Shown here: positions 21,501 to 29,008 of the stretch, in pieces
Numbering within the stretch: the stretch's first letter is position 1
How the letters are laid out: the number at the start of each line of letters is the position of its first letter
NCBI GenBank assembly: GCA_050261675.1
Contig: JBLNDO010000081.1
Location: forward strand, 1 to 64,000
Length of the DNA stretch: 64,000 nucleotides
Direction of reading: 5' to 3'
Source: DASUBN01 sp050261675
Lineage (GTDB): Bacteria; Pseudomonadota; Gammaproteobacteria; Natronospirales; REEB76
The notes under the pieces: model-generated
The model's database searches: none
Told to the model about the DNA's origin: nothing
The model's input: the letters and a program-made list of their open reading frames with translations, nothing else
Program-made: the position numbers and the translations under genes

Positions 21501-21779
21501 GGCACCAGCTTCAGCTACGGCTTGCCGGTGGTGTCCACCTCCATCGGCGCCGAGGGCATGTACCTGCAGCACGGCCGTGAGGTACTGATTGCCGACGATC
21601 CGCGGGAATTCGCCGATGCGGTCGTGCGCCTCTACAGCGACAAGGAACTCTGGAACCGCCTGTCCCGGGCCGGCCGCGAGCTGGTGCGGGCACGCTATTC
21701 GCCGGAGGTCATCCGCCGGGGCCTCGCGGAGGTCATCGAGTCCATCCACAAGCGCGGCGAGCTCAAGGCCGCCGGCTGA
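18543..21779 (+). CDS. Three-domain fusion: sulfotransferase - GT2 - GT4 glycosyltransferase
   Basis: 1078-residue protein from the ATG overlapping the previous stop codon. Domain 1 (about 1-235) is sulfotransferase-like: MHRSGTSLLAG P-loop (9-19) and ATREPVEVIASL (about 131-142). A helical, charged linker (about 260-435) contains a probable coiled coil and a basic amphipathic stretch. Domain 2 (about 443-680) is a family-2 glycosyltransferase: SVVIPVYNN, VVDDCSTDET, FLNNDVQVLPGW and a CEDTDLAFQIRKRG acceptor-base motif. Domain 3 (about 704-1075) is a GT-B, group-1 (GT4-like) transferase: RPDHDAGS at its N-terminus, FIGGYQHSPN, and GAGIKGKLGTSFSYGLPVV as the donor-binding loop. No signal peptide. 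Predicted to add two sugars and possibly sulfate to the same growing glycan; substrates unknown. Confidence 0.85.
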   Translation: MKMLIILGMHRSGTSLLAGSCKLLGADLGDRMMEAGQDNVMGFWEHDEIVRIHDEILERLGFAWDDVRALPDKWWTYQAIQPQRTALMAVLKRDFGASQFACVKDPRLCRLLPLWQEILKELGWEARYLIATREPVEVIASLKARNQFSAEKSALLTLRYLLDAEAASRGGTRVIVDYAALLKDWKGVLKPAWMKLDLPWPADEGRLDAEAARFVHRELRHHGSEGSLPPGETGRLTQSVYKTLLAAAAGGDPAPVLDKARSDLNAMAAAYDQILAALYTQLRAQSKLLEDKEREIKHVVEERGLHAGLALSRAQQIEHQRGEIRELLHTQTLMLSSWSWQVTKPLRWLARMLRAIPRLHYLNRGMLRLIARDVYYRIPMPLRLRIGIRRAAGRVFGLGHPGSADYKTRAVRGAKVDPRGPAAALAVPEGAWALEIPGSETPDVSVVIPVYNNIAHTLHCLKSIAAVGAKTRFEVIVVDDCSTDETRQVLARCKGVRTVKNSKNLGFIGACNAGAAAAKGRYVHFLNNDVQVLPGWLDELRATFDEVQDAGLVGSKLVYPDGRLQEAGGIVWRDGSAWNYGRFDDPDKPEYSYRRDADYCSGASIMVPLALFRELGGFDAHYAPAYCEDTDLAFQIRKRGQRVIYQPLSVIVHYEGITSGTDLGSGVKKYQVVNQKKFYERWKETLATHRPNGIEPLLEKDRGVTKRILVIDAVVPRPDHDAGSLLKFYHLKLLQSLGYKVTFVPDNLLHDGEYTRDLQRLGIECVYEPHCLSVKHFLTARAADYELAMLCRPYVAIRHLELLRRISPETRIIYDTVDLHYLRERRQAEVEKNPLMAERAERTRQDELKLIRGSDAVIVVSPVEQELLAREATEANVHVVQLVIPEEPEGPGFDARRDILFIGGYQHSPNVEAVLFFLREVFPSIRRQLPELKFLVMGSRPPAEIRELASEHVKVLGFQKDIAPYFNACRLMVAPLRFGAGIKGKLGTSFSYGLPVVSTSIGAEGMYLQHGREVLIADDPREFADAVVRLYSDKELWNRLSRAGRELVRARYSPEVIRRGLAEVIESIHKRGELKAAG

Positions 21780-21816
21780 CGTCGCACCTGCGGTGCGGCA
21801 TAGACGGAGCATAGCC

Positions 21817-22875
21817 ATGGGAATCCTGGAAAAGACCCTCGAGAATCGCCCGCGCCTCGGCGCCATCTTCGGGCGCCTGGGCCGGCGCCACACCGCCGCC
21901 GCGGCCGCCAAGGTTTCGGCGCCCGAATACACCCGTTGGTCCAAGGCGGGCACGGACCCCAAGGACCCCCAGGGGCCCTATGCTTGCCAGCGCCTGCGGC
22001 AGCCGCGTTTCGCCGCCGTGGTGAAGCCGACGTTCCACATCAGCAAGCAGGACAAACTGTTCGCCATCGGCTCCTGCTTCGCGCGGGGCATCGAGAGCGC
22101 GCTGAAGGCCCGCGGCTTCCAGGTGGAGAGCGCGGCCAAGGACTTCGACCGTTTCTCCACCGTGGGCGACAAGAAGGTGACGGCCTTGGGCTTCACCAAC
22201 AAGTACACCACCTATTCCATGCTGAACGAACTGGGCTGGGCCCTCGACCCCGCCGCCAGGTTCCCGGAGGCTAGCCTCGTGGATCTGGACGCGAAGCGTT
22301 GCATCGACCCGCACATCAACCCCACGCTGGAGGTGGTGGACCGGGCCGGAACCCTGGAGCGCCGGCGGATCATCCGCGAGGTGAACGCCCGGATCCGCGA
22401 GTGCCGGGTGGTGTTCCTGACGCTGGGTCTGGTCGAGGTCTGGTACGACACCCTGGCGGAGGTGCATTTGAACACCACGCCCACCAAGGAGATGCAGGAG
22501 CGCTTTCCGGGGCGCTACGAATTCGCCGCCACCAACTACCTGCAGAACCTGGACAACATGGAGCGCCTGTATGCGCTCTTGAAGCAGTACGGTCACCCCG
22601 AGTTGCAGATGGTGGTGACTACCTCGCCGGTACCGCTCAACGCGACCTTTACCGGACAGGACATCGTGGTGGCCAACACCTATTCCAAGTCGACGCTCAG
22701 GGCCGTGGCCCAGGACTTCGCCGCCGCCCACGACAACGTCCAGTACTTCCCGAGCTACGAGATCGTCATGAACTCGGAGCGCGACATGGCGTGGGAGGAC
22801 GACCTCCGGCACGTGAAGGGCCCCATGACCAACTTCGTCATGGACCTCTTCATGCGCAACTTCGTCGCGGGCTGA
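21817..22875 (+). CDS. GSCFA-domain protein
   Basis: 352-residue protein with the family-defining AIGSCFARGIE motif (GSCFA at about 84-88), plus TLGLVEVWYD and VVTTSPVPLNATF, conserved in this family. GSCFA proteins resemble SGNH/GDSL-type hydrolases at the nucleophile-like Ser of the motif, and occur in polysaccharide gene clusters; no member has a well-established reaction that I know of. ATG at 21817 is preceded by GGAG; earlier in-frame starts lie inside the fusion gene. Likely an enzyme acting on the same glycan, for instance an acyl transfer or esterase step, but this is inference. Confidence 0.82.
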   Translation: MGILEKTLENRPRLGAIFGRLGRRHTAAAAAKVSAPEYTRWSKAGTDPKDPQGPYACQRLRQPRFAAVVKPTFHISKQDKLFAIGSCFARGIESALKARGFQVESAAKDFDRFSTVGDKKVTALGFTNKYTTYSMLNELGWALDPAARFPEASLVDLDAKRCIDPHINPTLEVVDRAGTLERRRIIREVNARIRECRVVFLTLGLVEVWYDTLAEVHLNTTPTKEMQERFPGRYEFAATNYLQNLDNMERLYALLKQYGHPELQMVVTTSPVPLNATFTGQDIVVANTYSKSTLRAVAQDFAAAHDNVQYFPSYEIVMNSERDMAWEDDLRHVKGPMTNFVMDLFMRNFVAG

Positions 22876-22878
22876 GGC

Positions 22879-23757
22879 ATGCCCCAAGCCGCGGTCACGG
22901 CGGTCACGGTCAACTACAACGCCGGCCCGCTGCTTCGGGGCTTGGTGGCATCGTTGCTGGCGGAACCCGGGATCGCGCGGGTAGTGGTGGTGGACAACGC
23001 CTCGCGTGACGGCAGCCTGGAGTTCCCGGAGATCGCCGATCCCCGTGTTAGCGTGATCAGGAATGCCGCAAACCGGGGCTTCGGCGCCGCCTGCAACCAG
23101 GGTGCGTCGCGGGCGGAGACCCCGTATCTTCTGTTCATCAATCCCGACTGCCGGCTGCCGCCGGGTGCGCTGGCGCGCCTCGCCGCCGTTCTGGACGGGC
23201 GGCCCGATGCCGCCATGCTGGGCCCGCTGGTGCTCAACGTGGACGGCAGCGAGCAGCGGGGCTGCCGCCGCCACCTGCCGGATCCGCGCCGTGCGCTGAT
23301 GCGGGTGCTAAAGCTCGGCGGCCCGGACGCGAAGGGCAGGGTTGCTGGCTACGACCTCACGGGGACGCCGCTGCCCAAGGGGCCTGAACCGGTGGAAGCC
23401 ATTTCCGGTTCCTGCATGCTCATCCGGCGCGGAATCTTCGAGCGGCTGGGCGGTTGGGACGAAGGCTATTTCCTGCACTGTGAGGACTTGGATCTCTGCA
23501 TGCGCTTGAAGCGCGATGGACAGCTCACGCTGTTCGTGCCGGACGTGGCGGTGACCCACGTGCAGGGTGTGTCGAGCCGCGGCCGGCCGCTGTTCGTCCT
23601 ATGGCACAAGCATCGCGGCATGTGGCGCTACTTCGGTAAATTCCAGCGCGCCTCAAGCCCAGCCTGGCTTACCGCGCTGGTGGCGCTCGGCATCAGCGCC
23701 CGTCTTGTTCTGCTCGCGCCCGGTGCGCTGCTCTCGCGGCTGAGATCCGCGCCGTGA
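22879..23757 (+). CDS. Glycosyltransferase family 2 (rhamnosyltransferase-like)
   Basis: 292-residue GT-A fold transferase. AVTVNYNAGPLL at the N-terminus, VVDNASRDGS, FINPDCRLPPGA (DxD-equivalent), and EDLDLCMRLKRDG catalytic-base motif. The overall pattern resembles WbbL/RfbF-type rhamnosyltransferases, which fits the neighbouring rml genes, but donor specificity cannot be proven from sequence. A hydrophobic C-terminal stretch (about residues 258-285) may anchor it to the membrane. Starts 3 bases after the GSCFA gene and overlaps the epimerase-like gene (GTGA). Confidence 0.87.
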   Translation: MPQAAVTAVTVNYNAGPLLRGLVASLLAEPGIARVVVVDNASRDGSLEFPEIADPRVSVIRNAANRGFGAACNQGASRAETPYLLFINPDCRLPPGALARLAAVLDGRPDAAMLGPLVLNVDGSEQRGCRRHLPDPRRALMRVLKLGGPDAKGRVAGYDLTGTPLPKGPEPVEAISGSCMLIRRGIFERLGGWDEGYFLHCEDLDLCMRLKRDGQLTLFVPDVAVTHVQGVSSRGRPLFVLWHKHRGMWRYFGKFQRASSPAWLTALVALGISARLVLLAPGALLSRLRSAP

Positions 23758-24602
23758 CGCGCCTCTTGGTCACCGGGGCGAGCAGTGTGGTGGGGGATTA
23801 CCTCCTGCCGCGCCTCGAGGCGGAAGGCGTTCAGGTCACCGCCTTCAGCCGCAGCCCCCGTGTCGGCCAGGGTGCCGCCTGGCGGCAGGCAGACGTGGCC
23901 CGCGAACCCCTGAGGAACCTCGTTTCCAGCGCCGATGCGTTGGTGCATCTTGCGCCGCTGCCGCTCATCGTCCCTGTGCTGCCGGGGTTGCCGGAGAGCG
24001 TGTCCCGGATCGTGGCGCTCGGCACCACCAGCGTGTTCACCAAGGCCGAGGCGCGCGCCGACGTGGACCGCCGGCTGGCGGACCAGCAATTGCGGGCGGA
24101 GGAGGCGCTGCGCGGCCACTGCGAGCGGCGCGGCCTGCATTACACGCTGCTCCGGCCCACTTTGGTTTACGACGGTCGGCGCGACAAGAACGTGACCCGC
24201 ATTGCGGGCTTCATTCGCCGCCTGGGGTTCTTCCCCATGGCTGCACCGGGCAAGGGACTGCGCCAACCGCTGCACGCCGACGATCTGGCCGCCGCCGTGT
24301 ACGCGGCGCTGGAGCAGGAAGGAGGTTCCCGCAGCTACAACCTGGCGGGCGGCGAGACCCTGAGCTACCGCGCCATGCTGGAGCGCATCTTCCGCGCTCT
24401 GGGGCGTCGGCCGCGCATCCTGCCTGTTCCGGTGGGTATGTACCGGGCGGCCATCGCTGTGGCGCGGCTGCATCCGCGTTTCCGTTCCCTCAGCCTCGAT
24501 GTGGCGGACCGCATGAACCAGAACCTGGTGTTCGACTTCAGTGACGCGGCCCGGGACTTAGGGTTCTATCCCCGCGGCTTCGAACCGGAGTTCCCGCGGT
24601 GA
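23754..24602 (+). CDS. NAD-dependent epimerase/dehydratase-like protein (WbpV position), catalytic Tyr/Lys not conserved
   Basis: 282-residue extended short-chain dehydrogenase-fold protein starting at GTG. The nucleotide-binding loop TGASSVVGDYL is present, and LRQPLHADDLAAAV plus NLAGGETLSYR match the C-terminal part of UDP-sugar 4-reductases such as WbpV. At the place of the catalytic YxxxK, the sequence reads LADQQLRAEEAL, so Tyr is Leu108 and Lys is Gln112. Placed before a wbpL-like and a wbpM-like gene, as in Pseudomonas O-antigen clusters, where WbpV reduces the 4-keto intermediate to UDP-sugar. Whether this copy is still a reductase is doubtful. Confidence 0.75.
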   Translation: MTRLLVTGASSVVGDYLLPRLEAEGVQVTAFSRSPRVGQGAAWRQADVAREPLRNLVSSADALVHLAPLPLIVPVLPGLPESVSRIVALGTTSVFTKAEARADVDRRLADQQLRAEEALRGHCERRGLHYTLLRPTLVYDGRRDKNVTRIAGFIRRLGFFPMAAPGKGLRQPLHADDLAAAVYAALEQEGGSRSYNLAGGETLSYRAMLERIFRALGRRPRILPVPVGMYRAAIAVARLHPRFRSLSLDVADRMNQNLVFDFSDAARDLGFYPRGFEPEFPR

Positions 24603-25630
24603 GCCTGCTCCTGCCGGCCGCTATCTGTGCGTTCTTGGTGAGCGCGCTGATCTGCGGTGTCCTGAGCCTGTATCGCGGCCGCTGGGCGCTTCTGGACCGC
24701 CCCAATGCGCGTTCCCTGCACGCCAAGGTTGTGCCGCGCAGCGGCGGTCTCGGTATCCTCGCGGGGATCGCCGTGGGCTTCTACCTGGCGGGCGTCCACA
24801 AGGCTCTGCCCGGAGCCGCCTGGGCCGGTTTGGCGCTCATCCTGGTGGCGGGGGTTTCCGTCGTGGACGACCTGCACCGGTTGCCGGCGGCGGCGCGCCT
24901 GCCGGTGCATTTCGCCGCCGCGGCGGCGCTCGTCTATGCCGGTGCTTACGCGCCGGCGATATTGCATCTGTTCCCCGGAATCCAGATCTCCGGGCCGGCG
25001 TGGTTGCTCGAGGGTTTTTGCCTGTTGTTCATCGTGTGGATGGTGAACCTTTACAACTTCATGGACGGCATGGACGGCTTCGCCGGCGGCATGGCGGTAA
25101 TGGGTTTCGGTACGCTTGCGCTCTTGGGTTGGCTCGCAGGCGCGCCTTCCTATGCCGCGGCGGCACTCCTGGTGGCGCTCGCCGCGGCTGGCTTCCTGGC
25201 CTTCAACTTCCCGCCGGCGCGCATCTTCATGGGCGATACGGGTTCCGGGAGCCTGGGTCTGCTGGCGGCGCTGTTCATGCTGTGGGCGGAGCGGGCGGGG
25301 TTGTTTCCGCTGTGGGTGGGGACGCTGGTGTTTTCGCCTTTCATCGTGGACGCCACCTGGACGGTGTTGCGGCGCACCGCCCGCGGCGAGAAGCCTTGGA
25401 CTGCGCATCGCGAGCACTACTACCAGCGTCTGGTACGGCTCGGCTGGGGTCACCGGCGCACGGTCCTATGGTCCTATGCCCTTATGTTAAAATGTAGCTT
25501 GCTTGCCCTCGCTGGCTTTTGTTTCACTGCCATCGAGGTCCAAGGGGCAATTCTGGGATTTGCCGCGGCCGCATACCTGGCGCTCATGGCGTACGTCAAC
25601 GCCTTGGAGCGCGGGCAGCCGTCGCATTGA
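24599..25630 (+). CDS. wbpL: Undecaprenyl-phosphate glycosyl-1-phosphate transferase (WbpL/WecA-like)
   Basis: 343-residue polytopic membrane enzyme of the MraY/WecA (PNPT) superfamily, transferring a sugar 1-phosphate from a UDP-sugar to undecaprenyl phosphate, the first lipid-linked step. About ten hydrophobic segments. Conserved cytoplasmic motifs: RSLHAKVVPRSGG, VSVVDDLHRLP, NLYNFMDGMDGFAGG, FMGDTGSGSLG and the loop HREHYYQRLVRLGW. The last loop resembles WbpL (FucNAc/QuiNAc-1-P transferase) more than WecA. GTG start overlaps the preceding stop codon. With the wbpM-like gene downstream it indicates priming with a 6-deoxy-HexNAc. Confidence 0.9.
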   Translation: MSLLLPAAICAFLVSALICGVLSLYRGRWALLDRPNARSLHAKVVPRSGGLGILAGIAVGFYLAGVHKALPGAAWAGLALILVAGVSVVDDLHRLPAAARLPVHFAAAAALVYAGAYAPAILHLFPGIQISGPAWLLEGFCLLFIVWMVNLYNFMDGMDGFAGGMAVMGFGTLALLGWLAGAPSYAAAALLVALAAAGFLAFNFPPARIFMGDTGSGSLGLLAALFMLWAERAGLFPLWVGTLVFSPFIVDATWTVLRRTARGEKPWTAHREHYYQRLVRLGWGHRRTVLWSYALMLKCSLLALAGFCFTAIEVQGAILGFAAAAYLALMAYVNALERGQPSH

Positions 25631-25644
25631 AGACGGTGGATGAA

Positions 25645-27528
25645 ATGGATGTGAAGCCCGACGGGTGGCTACTGCTCCGCAGCCGCTGGACGGTGTTCCT
25701 GCATGACCTGCTGTGGATACCGCTGGCGGTGTTGCTGGCGTATTGGATCCGTTTCAACCTCACCCCGATTCCCCGTGTCTATTTCAGCGGCATGCTGCTG
25801 GTCATGGGGCTGGCGGTGCCGTTCCACGCCCTCACGCTTTGGCTGTTCGGCTGCTACCGCGGCATCTGGCGCTATGCTTCCATTCCCGACCTGACGCGGT
25901 TGCTGAAGGCCGTGGCGCTGGGCGCCCTCGCCACCCTGCTCGGCGCGTTCATGCTACAGCGCCTCGAAGGCGTGCCGCGTTCGGTGCTGGTGCTCTATCC
26001 CATCCTGCTAACCTTGGGTCTGGGCGGCAGCCGCCTTCTGTACCGCGCCTTCAAGGACCGCTGGATGAATCTGGGCGAGCCCGCGGCGCGCGCGCTCATC
26101 GTCGGCGCCGGACGCGCCGGCGAACTCCTGATCCGCGACCTGCGCCGCCACGGCCCGTTCCTGCCGGTGGCGCTGGTGGACGATGACAACGCCAAGCAAG
26201 GGCATGAAGTGCAGGGGGTGCGCGTGCGCGGACGGTTGGACGACATCGCCCGGCTGGTGCGCGCCTACGACGTGAACATCGTGCTCATCGCCATGCCCTC
26301 TGCCTCGCGCAGGACCATGGATCGGGTGGTGCAGGTCTGCAACGAAACCAAGGTGCAGTGCCGCACCTTGCCGTCCATATCCGAATTGGCCGATGGCCGC
26401 GTGGAGGTGTCGCGGCTGCGTCCCGTGACCGTGGAGGACCTCCTCGGCCGGGATCCCGTGGTACTGGACAACGAGGCCATCACGGGTTTTCTCAAGGGTA
26501 AGCGCGTGCTGGTGACGGGCGGCGGCGGCTCCATCGGCGCCGAGCTTTGCCGCCAGATCAGCCGTCTCGAGCCCGCGCTGCTCGTGATCATGGATAACAG
26601 CGAATACAACCTCTACCGCATCGACCAGGAGCTTTGTGCCAGCGCACCCTCGCTGGTGTTCTCGAGCGCCCTGGGCAACATCCAGGATGAGACCGCGGTG
26701 GAGCGCCTGTTCGCGCAGGTGAAGCCCGAGATCATCTTCCACGCCGCGGCCTACAAGCACGTGCCCATCGTCGAGGACAATGTGGCGGAGGGCATCCGCA
26801 ACAATATCTTCGGCACCCAGGTTATCGCCGACGCTGCCTTGCGCCACGGTGTGGAGCGCTTCGTGTTGATTTCCACCGACAAGACCGTGAATCCCACCAA
26901 CGTGATGGGTACCACCAAGCGGGTGGCTGAACTCTATTGCCAGGCGCTCAACCGCGACGCCGGCACGCATTTTGTGACCACCCGGTTCGGCAACGTGCTG
27001 GCCTCCACGGGTTCGGTGGTGCCGCTGTTCGAACGGCAGATCGCCGGCGGCGGGCCGGTGACGGTCACCGATCCCGACATCACCCGCTATTTCATGACCA
27101 TCCACGAGGCCGCGAGCCTGATCCTGCAGGCGGGCGCCATCGGCCGTGGCGGCGAGATTTTCGTGCTGGACATGGGCGAGCCGGTCCGCATCCGCGACCT
27201 GGCCGAGAAGTTGATCCAGTTGAAGGGCCTGCGCCCCCACCAGGACATCCAGATCGTCTACACCGGCCTGCGCCCCGGCGAGAAGATGCACGAGGAGCTG
27301 TTCTACAGCCGCGAGGAGCTGCAGGGGACCACCCATCCAAAGCTCCTGTTGGCGAACTCGGTGCCGAGCCCGCTTCCGGCCATGGCCGCCGACATCGAGC
27401 GGCTCCAGCAGGCGGTGGAGGCGGCGGACGTGGATCGGGCCCGGGCGCTGTTGCATTCCCTGGTTCCCGAGTTCAACCCCCAGCCGGAGGACGAGGCTCG
27501 CCGCCCGGCACTGCGCTTGGTGAAATAG
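25645..27528 (+). CDS. wbpM: UDP-HexNAc 4,6-dehydratase, membrane-anchored (WbpM/CapD/FlaA1-type)
   Basis: 627-residue protein. The N-terminus has four membrane segments (about 15-140), then a Rossmann-like domain (VGAGRAGELL, about 150-270), then the dehydratase domain: NAD loop VTGGGGSIGAELCRQI, YKHVPIVEDN, and STDKTVNPTNVMGTTKRVAE. In this family the usual catalytic Tyr is Met; here it is Met421 with Lys425, as in WbpM. The product is a 4-keto-6-deoxy UDP-HexNAc, precursor of QuiNAc or FucNAc. A TTG at 25627 overlaps the preceding stop codon, but the ATG at 25645 behind GGTGG is preferred; the choice is uncertain. Good match to a wbpV-wbpL-wbpM terminus. Confidence 0.93.
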   Translation: MDVKPDGWLLLRSRWTVFLHDLLWIPLAVLLAYWIRFNLTPIPRVYFSGMLLVMGLAVPFHALTLWLFGCYRGIWRYASIPDLTRLLKAVALGALATLLGAFMLQRLEGVPRSVLVLYPILLTLGLGGSRLLYRAFKDRWMNLGEPAARALIVGAGRAGELLIRDLRRHGPFLPVALVDDDNAKQGHEVQGVRVRGRLDDIARLVRAYDVNIVLIAMPSASRRTMDRVVQVCNETKVQCRTLPSISELADGRVEVSRLRPVTVEDLLGRDPVVLDNEAITGFLKGKRVLVTGGGGSIGAELCRQISRLEPALLVIMDNSEYNLYRIDQELCASAPSLVFSSALGNIQDETAVERLFAQVKPEIIFHAAAYKHVPIVEDNVAEGIRNNIFGTQVIADAALRHGVERFVLISTDKTVNPTNVMGTTKRVAELYCQALNRDAGTHFVTTRFGNVLASTGSVVPLFERQIAGGGPVTVTDPDITRYFMTIHEAASLILQAGAIGRGGEIFVLDMGEPVRIRDLAEKLIQLKGLRPHQDIQIVYTGLRPGEKMHEELFYSREELQGTTHPKLLLANSVPSPLPAMAADIERLQQAVEAADVDRARALLHSLVPEFNPQPEDEARRPALRLVK

Positions 27529-27550
27529 CGGGCTGCCGCGTCCGGCGGCT

Positions 27551-27556
27551 TATAAT
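27551..27556 (+). promoter_or_regulatory. Candidate -10 hexamer upstream of the phosphomannomutase gene
   Basis: An exact TATAAT lies 54 bases before the phosphomannomutase ATG, in the 82-bp gap after the wbpM-like gene. No convincing -35 is found at 16-18 bases upstream. It may mark a separate promoter for manB/manC. Confidence 0.25.
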
Positions 27557-27610
27557 CCCCCTCCCGAACTACCTTCCCGTCCCGCGGCCGGTCCCCGGCT
27601 ATCCATATAT

Positions 27611-29008
27611 ATGACAGCCATTCCCCTGGAAGCCCGACTCGCCGCCGCCTTCAAGGCCTACGACATCCGCGGCCGGGTGCCCGAGGAACTGGACGCGGAA
27701 TCGGCCTACGGCATCGGCCGGGCGTTCACCGAGCTCACCCGGCCCAAGCGGGTGGCGGTGGGGCGCGACGTGAGGCTCACCAGCGCCGAGCTCGCCTCCG
27801 CCATAGCCCGGGGTGTGATGGACGGCGGCGCGGACGTGCTCGACATCGGCCTCTGCGGCACCGAAGAGGTCTATCACGCCACCTTCAGCCAGGGCTTGGG
27901 CGGCGGCATCATGGTCACCGCGAGCCACAACCCCGCCAACTACAACGGCATGAAGCTGGTGCGCGAGGACGCGCGTCCGATCAGCGGGGACAGCGGCCTC
28001 AACGAGATCCGCGACCGCGTGGTCCGGGGCCACTGGGCAAAGCCCCACCGCCAAGGCCGGCACGAAAGCAGGAACCTGCGCCGCGAATACACACACCATC
28101 TTCTCAGTTACGTCAAAGCGGACGCCCTCAAGCCGCTCACCATCGTGACCAATGCGGGAAACGGCGCCGCCGGTCTCGTGATCGATGCGCTGGAAGAGCA
28201 CTTGCCTTTCAAGTTCGTGAAGCTGCAACACGAGCCGGATGGCCGCTTCCCCCACGGCATCCCGAACCCGCTGCTTCCCGAGAACCGCAGCGTCACGGCG
28301 GAGGCGGTGCGCAAGCACAAGGCCGACTTGGGGGTCGCCTGGGACGGCGATTTCGACCGCTGTTTCTTCTTCGATGGCGATGGCGGCTTCGTGGAGGGTT
28401 ACTACCTGGTGGGCCTCCTGGCCCGCAGCCTGCTCGCCCGGCACCAGGGCGCGAAGATCGTCCACGATCCGCGCCTAACCTGGAGCACCATCGAGACCGT
28501 CAGGGACGCCGGCGGGCGGCCGGTGCTTTCCAAGACCGGCCATGCCTTCATCAAGGAACGCATGCGTCTTGAGGACGCAGTCTACGGCGGCGAGATGAGC
28601 GCTCACCATTACTTCCGCGACTTCCGCTATTGCGACAGCGGCATGATCCCGTGGCTCCTCGTGGCACAGCTCGTGAGCGTGAGCGGCCAGAGCCTGAAGC
28701 AGCTGGTGGCGGCCCAGCAGGCGGCCTTCCCGGTGAGCGGCGAGATCAACCGCGTGGTCGCCGATCCCGACCGTGTGATCGCGGCGGTGGAGGCGAAGTA
28801 CCAGCCGGTTGCCACCCACATGGACCAGGTGGACGGCTTGAGCCTTGAATACCCGGATTGGCGCTTCAATCTGCGCAAGTCCAACACCGAGCCGGTGCTC
28901 AGGCTCAACGTGGAATCCCGCGGCGACGCGGCGCTGATGCAAAAGAAGACCGCCGAGCTCCTGAAGTTCATCGATGCCGCCGGGGCGGCCGTCACGGGTA
29001 CCGCATGA
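27611..29008 (+). CDS. manB: Phosphomannomutase/phosphoglucomutase (ManB/CpsG-type)
   Basis: 465-residue alpha-D-phosphohexomutase interconverting mannose 6- and 1-phosphate. Active-site phosphoserine Ser105 in VTASHNPANYNGMK, the Mg-binding loop DGDFDRC and the substrate loop GGEMSAHHYFRDF. The C-terminal phosphate-binding RKSNTEPVLRLNVES completes the four domains. Bacterial enzymes of this group (ManB, AlgC) often also use glucose 1-phosphate. It overlaps the next gene, which makes GDP-mannose from its product. Confidence 0.93.
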   Translation: MTAIPLEARLAAAFKAYDIRGRVPEELDAESAYGIGRAFTELTRPKRVAVGRDVRLTSAELASAIARGVMDGGADVLDIGLCGTEEVYHATFSQGLGGGIMVTASHNPANYNGMKLVREDARPISGDSGLNEIRDRVVRGHWAKPHRQGRHESRNLRREYTHHLLSYVKADALKPLTIVTNAGNGAAGLVIDALEEHLPFKFVKLQHEPDGRFPHGIPNPLLPENRSVTAEAVRKHKADLGVAWDGDFDRCFFFDGDGGFVEGYYLVGLLARSLLARHQGAKIVHDPRLTWSTIETVRDAGGRPVLSKTGHAFIKERMRLEDAVYGGEMSAHHYFRDFRYCDSGMIPWLLVAQLVSVSGQSLKQLVAAQQAAFPVSGEINRVVADPDRVIAAVEAKYQPVATHMDQVDGLSLEYPDWRFNLRKSNTEPVLRLNVESRGDAALMQKKTAELLKFIDAAGAAVTGTA

